64,000 nucleotides of DNA from Falciphora oryzae (GCA_000733355.1 JNVV01000048.1:154475-218474); one strand, 5' to 3'. Counted from the first letter of the stretch, positions 11,636-24,681 are shown. Program-made: numbers and translations. The notes: generated by a model from the letters alone, not told the origin.

Positions 11636-12031
11636 TCACCTCCTGGACGATGGCGACGACGAGGGCGAGGGCGAGGAGTTGGACGCGGCCGACAGGCTCT
11701 CGAGCTCTCGGGCCAGCGGGTCGGACGCCACCATGCTCCTCCACGCCTCCTCGTGCGAGCTTTGGTGGTGGTGCCGAGGACTCGTCGCGCGCCCCGGGGA
11801 CGTGGCGTAGTTCTGTCTGGCCGGGGTGCTCGCGTTGCTGGCGGAGGCGGCGGCCTGGCTGTTCCTAACGGGGTTGTTGCTGTATTAGTGTGTGCCAACT
11901 AGCTTTGCTCATTGCGTGTGGTTTCGTGAGAAGGGAGGAGGCACGGAGACGGGGATGGGGGATGGGGACGAGGCTAGTAAACTGTCGTGGAAGTACCTCT
12001 GGCCGTTGGGGAAGTAATAGTCGGTCGACAT
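11636..12031 (-). CDS. Small hypothetical protein, two exons
   Basis: The ATG at 12031 opens a 35-nt exon (12031-11997) encoding MSTDYYFPNGQR. A 132-bp intron (GTACTT donor, GTTAG acceptor) joins it to 11864-11636 in a frame that stays open to a TGA, giving 87 aa. Exon 2 has strong G/C third-position bias and a coding-like composition (Ser/Ala/His-rich, then SSHEEAWRSMVASDPLARELESL, paraphrased here as a short amphipathic helix near the C-terminus). There is no signal peptide or TM segment. I do not recognise the family. The exon pairing is my own reading and is too short for a conventional ORF scan to find. Confidence 0.55.
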
Positions 12032-14351
12032 GTTTGCTTGGGACTTGAGAGTCCGCTTAGACCCGCCTAGAGAAGAGTACAAGGCTTGTTACGTGAGGAG
12101 AAAGGGGTTTCGAGCAGACGGGTATTGCAAGGTACTATGCGCGGCAAGTTGTCCTGGGATGGTGAGAACTGCGAGACAAGCGTGCTGTGAAGAAGCCAGA
12201 ATAATCAGGGAGACACCTACGGCCTCTGGTCTCTTTATATACACGAAAAACGGCCATGATGTACCATATCACGACTCAACGAGTCGGCATCTAGTGGAAA
12301 AAGCTTCGCCTCCGAGGGGTGTCTACGCCCGTAATTTCCTTGCCCGCAGCCAAGCCGTCGCGCGTGACGACGAGATGCCACTGCGAATCTGAGCAGTGAA
12401 GTCGGGGCAAAGGGGATGAGGGCGCGCTGGGTGGAGAGAGAGAGAATGTGCGTGTGTGCGCGTGTGTTTGGTGGGCGACGACGGAGCAGACAGGGGTGAA
12501 AAGCAAGGCGCAGCAGCAGTTGTCAGCCCGCAACAAAAAATTGAGCGAAGGTCGCGCGCAAAACAAACATTGATCTCTGCGCGAAGACGTGGGAAAGGAT
12601 GGGAAGCCGGGAAGGAGAGACGGGGGAATGAGGTGGCAAAAAAACAAAGGTAATAAACCGAGACCGCACAGCCACGGGCAGAAAGGACCACGAGGCGGAC
12701 TAGCGAGTGTTGGCGGGCGGGCACACAAGAAGAAGAAGAAGAAAAAAGGGAGACAGAAGAGAGGGAAAAATGAATGATACCGGCCCGCCCCGGGGCTCAC
12801 AATGGGCCGACGCGGGGTGGCGGTGCGTCGGTCTAGTCTGGGCAGTTGCTTGGTTCGATGACCGAGTAAAGACAAGGCGGACGGCCCAGCTCCCATTCCA
12901 TCCTTCTGCAGAACCATGAGATGGGAAAGAGTGGGTTGGGTAAAAAAAAAGGCGTAATACAACATCAAATCGTGCATATCCCATCAATCCAACGAGGGGC
13001 CCGGAAAACACAAGGCAGCGACGAAAAGGGAAACAGTCAAGATGGAGGTGCATGTGGCCCTGGCTCCACACACCCGTAAGAAGGCCTCTCCCAATCACGG
13101 GATTTGTCGCGCAACCTCGCAGACAATACAAGGCTGAAGAGAAAAGAAAAAAAAAAAAAAAAAGTCGGTGCCTAAGTCAGGTTGCATTGTTGAATCGAGG
13201 GAGCCTGGACGTCCCGTTCTTCGTGTGAAAAAAAAAGAGGGAATAAGGAAGTCGAGGTACGATTCACAATATTCGTTTGGCATATCCCACCCGCCACACG
13301 GGTAAAAAAAGGCAGACACTTGACTGCTGCCTGCTGTGCTAGCTGCGCAATGGAGCCTGGGTCGTGTTTGTGCGCTGCTGCGCATTCCGTTGCCGCGCGC
13401 GGTGACAACTCAGAATCATGGAAAACAAGGAATCAAAAATGTAAATATTTTTTTTGTTTCTTTTTCTCTTTTCTTCTTTCCCCCCTAATCAACAGACTTT
13501 ACCCAGCCACCGCCAAACCTCCACATTCCGGCCCCCATCGCCAGCAAAGCTTCACCACTCGACGCTGCACCATCTCCACGAGGCCACGCAAGGTTCGCCT
13601 GCGCCTCGCTCTTGAGATGCGTCGGAAAGAAAAGGCAAGAGGAGAAGAGAAGAAAGAATAAAGAAGAGAGAAAAAAAAAAAAAAGCAAAGAAAGGAGACA
13701 AAGGCGTTGAAACAGAAACGTGGCTGAGCCGTGGCCCCACGTAAAACTCCAGATTCCCACAAAGTGAACTTGCGATTGGGACCAGTGCCACTCTCCCACT
13801 ACTCTACTACATCATCTCTGCGCTCACTTAAAATCGCATCGGACACAAGGCAACACAGGTGGACCAAAAGAAATTAGATTCAGCGGCAAGTCGAACAATA
13901 ACGCAAGGAAAAGTTGATTGAGCGAGAGCTCCGACAAAATAGCATCACAGGACTGCAATATCGATCGTAAAACATCGCATGGCTGGCCGCACGGTCTATC
14001 AACAAGACGTGAAACAAGTCGGCGAGCGCCCAGGGATCGAACACCAAGGAAACATGACCGGTCGGTCGGGAACAAAGTCATGTCTCGGAACAAAGTCTGG
14101 GCGCGGAAAGGCAAAGCCAAAAACTCCTCGCCACATTGTATGAACCTATAAAAGTGCACGTAGCTTGGGGGGGATATATCTGACCATCACAAAGAACCGA
14201 CATTAGAAAACAAGAGACAGCACACGACAAAGGAGACATGACATGAAAAAAGACATGAACGGGGGGAATCGAAGCGAATATGAACCAGTAAAAAGGAATA
14301 ATAGAAAAATATGTCATAACAGAATGGGTAGAGGTGCGAGGAGCGGCTGGC
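12032..14351. other. Intergenic region between the small gene and the kinesin 3' end
   Basis: No gene is supported. It contains purine-rich simple sequence (GA and GT dinucleotide runs near 12436-12472) and poly-A runs near 13145-13163 and 13670-13684. It likely includes the kinesin 3' UTR, which would lie on the minus strand below 14559. Confidence 0.55.
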
Positions 14352-14558
14352 TTATGCCGCAAAGTGGTCAAGAAGCAGCTCCCGCCAAGGACAAGTGGGA
14401 AGGACACGCCGCCCGGGTAGCCGCTCCGGCAGCACGACGCTGCGAGGCAAAGATGACAAGACCACGTCGGGCCGCAGGATAACGACGCCGCCGGCCGCGA
14501 GCAGGGCCAAAACGAGGGCGACAAGCGCGACAAGGGCCGCCAGCGCAACCGCACGCGC
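14352..14558 (-). other. In-frame extension after the kinesin stop codon, encodes a TM-like helix
   Basis: Immediately after the TAG at 14561-14559 the same frame stays open for 68 codons to a TAA at 14354-14352. The encoded stretch starts with a ~20-residue Ala/Leu/Val-rich segment (VALAALVALVALVLALL), then Gly-Gly and a polar tail. Its base composition is coding-like. I found no GT donor upstream that would splice past the stop in this frame. It may be a readthrough extension, a decayed ancestral C-terminus, or chance. Confidence 0.45.
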
Positions 14559-17500
14559 CTAGAAGCAGTTGAGGCTGCCCTTCTTCTTGTTCTTCTTCGA
14601 GATGGCGTTCATGCGCTCCTCGAGGCGCTGGTTCGCCAGCTCCGCGTCCCGCCGCTTGCGCCGCTCCTCCTCCACCGCGTGGAGGCTCCACCTGGAGTCC
14701 TGCGGCGGCTTGTCCCGCAGCTCCCGCATCTCCGCCTCCAGCTCCTCGCACCGCTTGTGCCAAGCGTCGCAGTCTGCCTTGACCTTCTTGGATTGCTCCT
14801 CGAGGTCCGTCAGCGCCTCCTCGAGCGTCGCCGTGAGCTGCTTCTCCGCGCTCAGGTGCTTCTCGATTGTCCTGATGCGCGCCTCCTGGTCCTGCTGAAT
14901 CTGTGACATGGCCAGGTCCTTGCTGGGCGGCCGGCCTTGTGTAGGCGTGGCCGGAACTCCTGCCGCGCTCGGGGGCGAGCCCGAGGTACCGGGCAGAGGC
15001 GGCAGTGGAATCGCCGGCGGCGGCGACGGGAGCGAAGTCACAGAAGAGCTCTTGCGCAGGTTCGAGTTGAGAGAGTTCGACCTCTGCACATCCGATGGGA
15101 GAACACCCTCGAACTTGGCCTGCAGGAAAAGGAACGTTAGCAAACAACATAGTTGTGTAGGAGGGAATTGCCGTGCCAAGGCGGAATATCAATATTTGAC
15201 GTACCTGAAGAGCAGCATACTCCTCCTTGATGGTGTCCAGTTCCGACTGTACCCTGACGCGGGCTGCGTTGGCCTCGTCGACCCTGACCTGCTGCTCTGT
15301 CTGTAGTGACGACAGGCGGTTCGTGGCGATTTGCGCCTGGTCGAAGTTTGACTGGAGCTGGTCCTCGAGCTCCTCGACGAGCCGCGAGTTCTTCTTGTTC
15401 CGGTTCTCGAGCTCCGCCATTCGTTTCCTCACGGCCGAGAGCTGGTCGTGAACAGACGGGTACGGGCTTCGGAGCGCCTCGCCTGGGGTAAGCAGCAGAT
15501 CTGTCAGCGTAGACTTGACTGCCTCCAGCTCGCGCATGACCGTGTCGTTGATGCCGGAAAGCTCTGCCGTCGTCCTCTCGAGGTCGGCAGATTTCTGCTG
15601 CTCGCGTGCGAGAGCTTTTTGGTCTGAAATGAGGCTGTTGATACGATCCGTAATCGCCTCGACACTGACGTCGAGGCCGAGCGCATAGGCGACCTGCGTC
15701 GCAACCTTCATCAGGTCCTCCCGGGCCTCCATCAGCTCGCCCTGGAGAATCTGGAGGTTTTCCGAGTGCTCCGACAGCAGCCGCTGGACAATCTCATCAT
15801 GTTCCTTGGCCGAGGTAGCCCTGACGTTCTCCAGCTCGTCGGCCTGCCTGGTCTGCATTGCGTGCAGCTCCTCCTGGTGCGCCTTGACAGCTTGCTCGTG
15901 CTGGAATATTTGCTGCTCGAGTTGTGACACAAGGGCCTTGTGGCTCTCAAGCTCGGCTTCCGATAGCTCCCGCGATTTGGAGGCCTCCTCGAGGAGAGTC
16001 TTTGTGGCGGCGTGGCCCTGCTCCAGCTCCGCGACCCTGGTGGCGTTGCTGTTGATGATGGCCTTGTACTCGTCGATCTCGTTTTGGAGGAAGGCAACCA
16101 TGTTTTGCTGCTTGGCCTCTTCGTCCTTGGACGGAGCCGAAGTCGACATGGCGGCCAGCTGGCTCTCGAGATCCCCGATGGTCTGCTTCATCTCCTGCTC
16201 GGTAGTCTGCATCGCCTCGAGCGCCTTCTGGTGCTTGTCTTCCCACTGTGACAGCTCGGCCTGGAGCTCCTCGATCCTGCCCTCATGCTCAGCAGCAGCC
16301 GAGTCTTTGGTAGACTTGGACGACTCGACCTCGGAGCGCAGAGCATCCAGTTGGGACTGCAGCGCCGCCTCGCGGGTTGAGTGAGCCTCCTGCATCTCCT
16401 TGCGCTCCTTCTCGTTCTTTTCCAGCTGATCCTTCAGCGTCGAGATGACAGAAATGTCCATGGGCGAGCTCTTCAAACTCGAGCGCTCACGGGTCAGTCC
16501 CGAAATGATAGTCATCTTAGTTTCCATCTCTTTCTTGGCCGACGCGACATCCGCCTCGAGCTGCTGGATCCTCTCGGACCGAGCGTGGAGTTCGTGCATG
16601 GCAGCCTCGAGGTTGACGTTGAAGTTCTGCATGACATCCGGCTGCTGCTCAAGGTTCTCTGTGGCGATATTGCGGAGCGTCGCGAAGGAACGGTGGGCAC
16701 GGTCGACCATCATGACGGTCTGGCTGGACTTGCGGCGGATGAGGGGCGAGCCAGTCCTTGGCAGACTGGAATCGACCGCGTGGGCCTTTGCAACCTTGGT
16801 CCGAAGCTCCTCAACCATGTCGAGGGTGTGGTTGTGCTCCTCTTCCAGCTGCGCATACTTGGCGGCTATTTCCCTTTCGGCAGACTCCTTCTCGGCAGCG
16901 AGAGCCTTGAGACGATCAAGCTCGACGGTCAAGCGGGCGTTCGCCTCTGTTGAGTCCTCATGAGGAACGGAAGCGGCCGCAGCAGGAGGAGTGATAGACG
17001 CCGTTGAATCACCCCGAGGCCTCTGGTTCAACGTCTCAACATCGGAGCCGTCCACAGCCGGGGATCCCAGAGCAGAGGTCAATTCGGTCGAGAGTGACTG
17101 GGGCGTCGAGAAGTGCCTCCCATCCTTGGTCATGCTCGACCTGGGATCCGAGAAGAGTGACGACGGCCGGGTCTGCGGCGAGTTGAGCGACATGACCGAA
17201 TCACGCGGCCGCTGAGGATGGCGCGACTCGTCGATCGAGTCCTGAAGTTCGGCAATAACCTTGATGGCCTCCTCGTACTTTGCTTGCAGGAGCTCGAAGT
17301 CTGTCACGGTCGCCTCATGCTCCACGCGCAGATCGATAAGCTCCTGAGACACCGTCTCAAGCTTGTCAGCGACGAACCTAGACTGCGCCGGACTTGCCGG
17401 GTAATCGCCATTATCCGCGTGGCGAGACACAGCAAGACCAGACCTCGAAGTAGTCTCGTCGCCGGCAGACTTGTCGTCAGCCATCTCCTGGATCCTGTCG

Positions 17501-20415
17501 AGCGGCTTCTCCTCTAGCGCGTCGTCCTCCTCCGGAATGGCCTCCTCCCTCTGGCTAAGGCGGCTGACGTGGCTTTGGCTGCGCGAGTGGTTGGAGAGTG
17601 AGCGCGAGCGGCTGCCGCTGCTGTAGCGGTGCGAGGCCGCACCGTTGGTCAGCTCGACCTCCGGGTCGGCCTCTTTGGCGTCCTGGTGGATGTGGTCGAG
17701 TTCGTACAGGAGCGAGTCCAGCTTCCCGAGACTCCGCTGGCGCTCAATGACCTGCTCGAGACGGTCGATCTCGCGCTGCATTAACTCGGCATCCTGGTCA
17801 GCCTCGGCGAGGCGCTCCTCGAGCGTTGAGATGTACTCCTCGGCGGTCGCCTCGCTCTCACGAACGCGGGCAATCTCCTTGCGCAGCTCCACGAGTATGG
17901 TGGCATTCTTCTCCTCGCCCGAGGTGTGGCCGTCCAGCTTAGCCTCCAGCTCGTGCAGGTACGTCTCGGTGCTGGCCTCGCGGTCCATCAGTTTCTGAAG
18001 TCTCGCCTGCAGCTGGTTGCTGATGGTCTCGACGTATGCGCACTTTGTCTCCTTCTCGAGCAGGCTGGTCTCGGTGTTGGCAAGCGTGGTGCGGGTGTTG
18101 GAGAGGGACTGCTCGAGGGACTGGATCGTCTTTTCATACTCGAGTACCACCTGCTCAACGGCCTGTGCAAAACTGTTGGAACGGTTGAGCCTCGCGGTGG
18201 CGCTGTCGCCTAGGCTTTCTTCCAACTGCTGGTTCTCGGCGTGCTCGTTGTCACGGGCCTTGGCCATCTCGGCAATCAGCTTAGCGTGGCGCTGGCTGAG
18301 GTTAGTGTAATTTTCCTGGAAGTCCAGGAGCTGATTCTGGAGCTCGGCCTCCCGCTCGCTCTGTCGCTCGGACCGCTCGCCAGTGGCAAGGACGCGTCTG
18401 TCCGCGCCGCCACGCTCCGCACTGCGAATTTGGTCTCGAAGGAACGCTACCTCGGCCTTGAGGCGATCAATTATGGCCTGTTTGTCGCCCTCCTCGATCT
18501 GCTGAATCCGCGGCTTGCTCTGGATCGCCCGGGCCCTTTGAGCGTACTGGACCGTGTTTAACGTCTCGCTCAGGTGAAATTCTGCGGGCGTAACACAGGC
18601 GATCATGTACGTAATCGCGTTACCGCCCAGCGAATCCTGGAGCAGTCTCGTCAACCTCGAATCGCGGTACGAAACGTGTGACCCGGCCTGACGGGAGGAC
18701 AACTGTGAAATGACCTTGCCCAGTGCGGCAAGGCCCGCGTTGATGGAGATTCCCTCCTTCGCCCGCTCACCCTGCGCCCCCGTGTTCTTGAGCCGTTCGC
18801 TGCCGGCCAAATCAACGAAGTGCAGTTTGCTATCCGTCGTCACCCACGGCTCCGTGCCGGACATGGCCTCGACGGGCACAGAGAAGCGCTTCTCGACCGG
18901 AGATGATACCTTCTTGTTCCTCAGAACCAAGTTGAGAGAGAACACGGCGTGCGACCGAGACGAGCGCGCGTTGATAGCCGTCGCATCAGTCTGTCGCAAT
19001 GCCGATCCCAGGTTCAGTGCGGCCATCAGGTCTTCCACCGAGTTGATATCGACTTGGCGGAGCCCTGTGAGCAGGATGTTGCCCTTGACGTCCTCGCGGA
19101 TCGTGACTGCACTACGCTCGTGAGCCGGGACGGTATCTGGCAGCAGGAGATCTCGGAGCTGCTCGTTGTAAATCTCGACGTAGGTCGCCTTGAGCGACCA
19201 GTTCTTCTCAGTCCGGGGCGTCGACTGTGTCGAGTAGCGCGCAGGTGTCCTCAGGTGTGACATTGAACTCCTATTTGCGCTGCCAGGCTTGGCAGCAGGC
19301 CCGTCCAGCTTCTCGAACAGCGCAAAGGCCGCGCGGGGAATGACGCCTGTGAGAGCATCGCGGGTTGGTCCGCGTTAGTCAGAAATTCCGCTGCATGCTG
19401 CGTCCAAGTTTTCCATATAATCTGCAGGGACTCCGTGAGGCTAAGCTTGAACCCACGTGGGGAACAAGTCCGCCCGCGGACCGTTGGCAAGCGCACGTCG
19501 CCAAGCGCTATGCAAAGGTTGGTGTGCAGGGGGTGAATGATCTCGGGCCAGAAGGAACAGGTTGAGGCGTCCAACCAACCAACTTCCTAGACTTACCCAT
19601 CATTTCCAAATCATCCTGCTCAAGCGGCCCGGATGTTCCCATCGTGTAGGACTTTCCGGCGCCGGACTGGCCATATGCCAGCAGGGAGACATTGTAGCCC
19701 TGCGTGAAGGCGTTGACGCAGTCGCCCACATAGTCGAACACGCCATCCTGTCCGACTTCGGAGCCGAACACCCGGTCGAAAACGAAGAGCTTGCGGCCTT
19801 GAGGGGCATCGATAGTCAGGCTCGTGTCCGAGGTCACTTGGACCATGGACCGCTGGAAGCGCTGCGGAATCAGATCGTAGCCGGGATCGGTAGGCTGGAG
19901 CGGCGGTCGGATGCGGACGGCTAGACGCGATGCGCACGGGCAGTTGTCAGTTCCGGATGATCAATCCTTCCACCCATCCGCGTGACGGTAACGCGATGCC
20001 TCTTCCCATGCGGCGCGGGCCGTGGTTTGCGCGCCTGCAGTCGCCGGAACGTTCCAGACCATGCCTATGTGCAACCATGCCAAAGGAATGACGTTGTCTT
20101 TCCACACGGATTCCGCCATGAAACCCGAAAGAAAAGGAAAAATGACCTGGGGTGCCGCACGCGGGAGGGCGGCGTGCCTAGGGGCCAACGTTCAAAAGAG
20201 CAGCGGCAGCACTCACCAACTTTGACCGAGGTCCTTCCATCTTCGTCGGATGCCCTGCTTCCACCACCGGACCTATTGTTGTTGCTCATGCGGCTATTGC
20301 TCCTCGGAGCCGGGCGGACCATGGCGCTGAGTGGTCGCTGGGGTACTGGTGTGCCTGGCGAGACGGGGGGAGAGAAGGCCGGGGCGGCCGCGCTGGGCGC
20401 GAAGGGGGACTCCAT
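14559..20415 (-). CDS. Kinesin motor protein with long coiled coil, kinesin-4-like
   Basis: A microtubule plus-end-type motor of 1741 aa. Exons (minus strand) are 20415-20217, 19920-19597, 19346-15205 and 15119-14559, with phases consistent throughout. The N-terminal motor domain spans about residues 65-455. It has the P-loop GQSGAGKS at about 150-157, switch I NARSSRSH at about 300-307, switch II DLAGSE at about 353, and the HVSYRDSRLTRLLQDSLGGN element. Residues ~460-1480 are almost continuous heptad coiled coil, broken by a Ser/Arg-rich linker near 700. A Pro-rich hinge (PSPPPAIPLPPLP) and a final coiled coil precede a basic end (KKNKKKGSLNCF). The N-terminal motor and long stalk resemble KIF4/KIF21 (kinesin-4), but the subfamily is my inference. 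An in-frame hydrophobic extension follows the stop codon. Confidence 0.93.
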
Positions 20416-23400
20416 AAGGTTTTTATTCCCGCGCTGGGAGGACCCGCAACCAGCTAGAGTGGTGATGTCGTTGCGGCTTCAATAGCCGGCCGGCGCAGCC
20501 AGTTGGCGACGAGGCGGCGGAATTGGCTGAAATGCTAAACCGCCTGCACAAAGTACGGTAGGGCCGTTCCACCCCCGACAGTCAGCCCAGATACGGGAAA
20601 CCGAAAATCAGAGACAGCACAGGCGAGAGCCAAAGGCAGGGTGCCATCCAAGACCCAGCGGCAAGCGAAGGTGGAAGGCTGGGTGGGTGGCGGGCGTGCG
20701 CAAGGGGGTGGTGCAGGCGACGGGCGGCAGGAACCACCAGGAAGCGAGGGAGGATGAAATAAAAAACCAGCGAAAACAAAAATAGAGCCGCGGGCAGGGA
20801 CTTACGGGCTGGCGTCATAAGTCCCGGACGAACAAACAAAACGCGCGAACTGCTATCGGGACCTCGTATCTGGGCGGGCTGGGGCACGCTGTCAGTGAGA
20901 AAGACGTGCGGTGCGGCGCGCCCAAGGGCCGTGGGAGGACGAAGTTGAGGTGATTTGATCAGGACGGGGGACCTGACCGAATCGAGGGTCGCTGGAAGCC
21001 TCGGGGGTGTGCGGGAGCAAAGGGCTGGGGCGGGCGGGCACAGGCTCCTTTTTGCGGCCGCGCTGCTTGTTGATTCGGGCAGGGGTCCTGGCAAATTAAA
21101 ATGCAGTTTCTGGTTTGGGACAACTCTCGACAGCGGACGATCAATGCTGGCGCAACGGGTGCAGCGCGCACGAGATATGGACGACGTTCCCCACACAGCT
21201 GAAGTCGCCGGGGCGCGACGGGAGTCTTTGGCCTCCACTCGCCTTTTTGTTTTCCTCGGTTCGTTCGCCAGGTGCCGGGGCCGTCGGAAAGGTGGACAAT
21301 GAGGACTGTCTCTGGTTGCTGGAGGCGGCCCAAGGCCCCAACCCACAGGGCCAGGGAGGATTGAACTGGAGGAGCAACCAATTGAACACAAACCACGGCA
21401 TGTAATCGCGAGACGAATTCAAAGCGGCAACACAAGGATCAAGGTAGAGAGAAAGGAAAGGAAAAAAAAAAAAAAAAAAAAAGATAGGGGCGCACTCGCT
21501 GCCGCCAAGGTCGGGAGGTCAGCAACGGGCTCTTCGGAGTCCCCTAGTTTATTCTCCCCCCTTCTCTTTTTTTTCTTCTTTTCTTTCTCTACCCCCTTTC
21601 CAGCACACACATCCAAACGGTGTGCATGCGTTTTCTCGGGGTCTTGACTGGTCCCTAGGCCCACGGTTGGCGCCAGCGAGTGTAACAGCGATTTGACGCC
21701 CTAGCTTCCTCCTAACCTTCTTGGGGTGGAACAAGGTCCCACTAGCGCCAGGGGGTGGTGGACCGCTGCTGCGTGGGGATGGGGCCACAGGCACGGCTGC
21801 GTGGTGGTGCGGTTCGGCGGAGGCTGGGCCACGGCCTTGCTTGCTGGAGCACAAAGCTGGATGGCGGGCGGCATGCGCTGCGATGTGACGCGTTTGCGTT
21901 TGCGTTGCTCGCGTGGAAGCACGCAAAATTGTTTCATATCTGGGCGGCCCTCCCGCGCGTCCAGTTGGAATGGGATGCAACTGGCAACTCGGAAGCTTGT
22001 GCTGCTTGTGCTGCATGTGCCTGGGGATGGCAAATTTGCCTGCGCAGGGGAGACGCAGCAAATGATAGATGACCATAGCCCCGTCAGGCTGCACGACCTC
22101 CTGCAGGCACACGTCTGCAGAGAAAACGACGAGTCTGTTGCGCCTGCGGATGGGCATCCACATCATCCACACCTACTGAGACCCATGGGCCAATTGCAAG
22201 CCGTCGCCTCCTGGCTCGACGGTCTTTGAACCCCAAGTCGGGTCTAGGGCGACGCGCTGGGTGGCATCACATCTCAATTGATCAATTGGCCCCGACGGAC
22301 CAACCCAGTCAGGCTCTGCCAGCTGCATCTCAGGCTCTCTCACCACCCTCCGCACCCGCCATTAGCGCAGGCAAGGTACCTGGCCAGACTGGTCAATTGC
22401 GCGGTAGCTTAAGTTGTGTGGAGGTACCTTGTCTGCCTGCCCCTCCGCCAAATGGTGCAAGCCGCCCGACCTCCACAGAAGCATGCAATGTGCATCCATG
22501 AGATGAGATGAGCATCAGGTCCATCCGCCTGTAGCATGGAGCATGGAGCATGCACTGCACAGCGTGGGCCGAGAAATTGGAATGGCGCACAGGAGCGATC
22601 AGAGGGGACAGACAGGGTTGGGAGAGAGAAAAAATCTCGAGGAAAGAGAAAGGAGACTTCCCGCCAGCCTGGTCAAGGCGCTCCCTTTTTCGCCCAGGTG
22701 CGGGAAGATGCAGGCAGCGCGTTCCGGTTCCGAGAGCGTGCATGTCAAGTCATCTCATCTTGTTGTCCGCCACTGCTTCTATTTTCACGCACTCAATCCG
22801 TCTCCCAGCTGCATCTATCCGACCCATTTCTTCTCTCGTGAGCTCGTCTCACTAGTTTCTCTCCCGGCGCACAGAGGCAAACCAAAGAGCTGCAGACGCA
22901 AGGATAATGACAGCACAGCGCTCGCTCGCGCGCGGGTTGCTATTCCCAGAAATGGGCAAACCGCCACCACCCACGCCACCAATGCACACGAAATGGGGGA
23001 TCGCCCGCGAATCATAGGGGAAGGCTCGCGCTTTGACAACGGCCCTCAGGTCTGTGGGTCGGTTGGAAAGGGCGCGCTGCCTTCCGAAAGAGTGGTCCAC
23101 TCAGAGCAGGCAAACCCCTCAGTTCTCGTCTGGACTTGCTTGAAACGCTGAAGATTGCCGAGAGAGAACAGGAAAGAGAAGAAAAAGAAAAGAAAAACAA
23201 GGGAGACCCAGTCGGCCCAAGACTCTCGAAGTGGCCAGCCAAGCCAAGACGAAGTGTGGATGTCTTCTCTCCCTCTCCGCGGAGGGCTGTCCATGGACGT
23301 AACCGTTTATGTGCGACGTAGCATCCAGCCCACCAACACGCTGTCCGGTGCTCCCCCGACCCCTGAGATGGCTGTTTGATGGTGGCGTGGCGTTATGATT

Positions 23401-24555
23401 TTCTCTGGCAGTTCGCGCTTGACTGCCGCCTAGCTCCTGCGGATCATTGGACCGACAGAGGTGCCGGGAGAGCAGCCAAAAAGCAATTCTCCGATCCGCC
23501 CCGACCGACTGTCAAACGGATCAAGGACGATCAGCTTGCTGTTCGCCTGCTTCTTTCTTCTCGTTGCCCTTCGCCCACCTGCCCGCCCCGATGACGCACC
23601 CTGCTCCCGCCGCCTCGAGCATCAATCTTTGGTTATCTGCGGGGCGGACGAGGCGAAAGGCGGGGGATATGTCTCAGATGCACATCTGCCCTGTACCGCG
23701 TCCTCATGTCTGGGACCGCCCTCACAAGCCGGGTGGCTGAGCGACAGACCGGACCCTACTCCAGCCATCTGTTCCTTCTTGTCTCAATCACCCGCCTGGT
23801 TAGGCTGGGTATTTGGAAGACGGGATTCCACGGCCCCGGCCTAGCCTGCATGGTGAAACAAGACCCTCTCGTGAGGCGTCAAGGGCCACGACGACACCGC
23901 AGGACTGTTAGGGAAAGGAAGGTCTTGCCCTTCCTGTGTACGGCCGTGTGCTTCCATGCTGCGGGCACGTGTTTGTATCCACGACAAACGTATGGAGCCG
24001 TCTCAAGATACGCCTCTTTGTCAACCACATTCCGAGACAGCCCTCATCCAAGGGACTATTCGGGGCCGTGGCTGTGCTTTCGCCCCATCTGATAGTGTTT
24101 GGTATGCCCGTCCCGACACCAAACAACTTCGCTCTCGCCTTATCTAGCTCGCTTCCATCCCGACTTCCCTGTCTCGCCACCAGCCGGTTCCCTCCGCCTT
24201 CGTTCTGCTCGAGCCACCCTAGATCCCTGGCACTTTGGGAACTGGTCCTCCCTACCGGTGGCGTGAGCGGTCCGTTTTTGGTAACAGCTTCGCTGGACCG
24301 TTTTCGAACCGCGCCGAGCCGGGTTGGCCCCGGCTACATGTCCTTGATAGCGACGACGCGGGGGAAACGTTGCCACCCCACTCCTCGGCCTTCCGGCCGG
24401 GCGGTCCTTGGGGCCCCAGGGCATTGAGGATCCCTGCCTGACTCGGCACTGTTCCTTCCCCCACCTAGCATGTCTACGACGATACCGAGGATCCGTCCAA
24501 CATCACGATCCGGAGGCCGAGTCGGGAATAGCACACGATGTTGCCATGTTTTACC
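20416..24555. other. Kinesin upstream region; no host gene seen
   Basis: About 4.1 kb between the kinesin start and the transposon. Open frames (for example 20582-21391 minus and 22543-23151 plus) are low-complexity, lack domains, and show no consistent codon bias. An A-run lies at about 21461-21482. I see no RNA gene. The transposon is inserted at the right edge. Confidence 0.55.
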
Positions 24556-24557
24556 TA

Positions 24558-24681
24558 CTTGTGCGGGCTAAAAGCGCCTCGCACTCGATCGGCCCTTTGG
24601 GGATAGAGTGCGGCGGGGCGATCTGTCGTTTTCGGGGCAATCTGTCGTTTTTTTGGGACATTATTTCCCATACAAATTAGC
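24558..24681. repeat. Left 124-bp terminal inverted repeat of the Pogo-type element
   Basis: An exact reverse complement of 27375-27498. It starts CTTGTGCGGG. It contains two direct copies of ATCTGTCGTTTT, at 24621-24632 and 24640-24651, which could be transposase-binding sites; the right TIR carries the mirror copies. Confidence 0.95.

Noticed and set aside
14368..15119. Extension of the kinesin long exon frame past 15120 without splicing
   Set aside because: The unspliced frame turns into Gly/Arg/Pro junk. Removing the 85-bp intron (15120-15204) restores continuous coiled coil to a proper stop.
20582..21391. 269-codon minus-strand frame upstream of the kinesin
   Set aside because: No domain and low-complexity Pro/Arg/Ser content; it does not begin at an ATG in a good context and sits in the expected promoter region.
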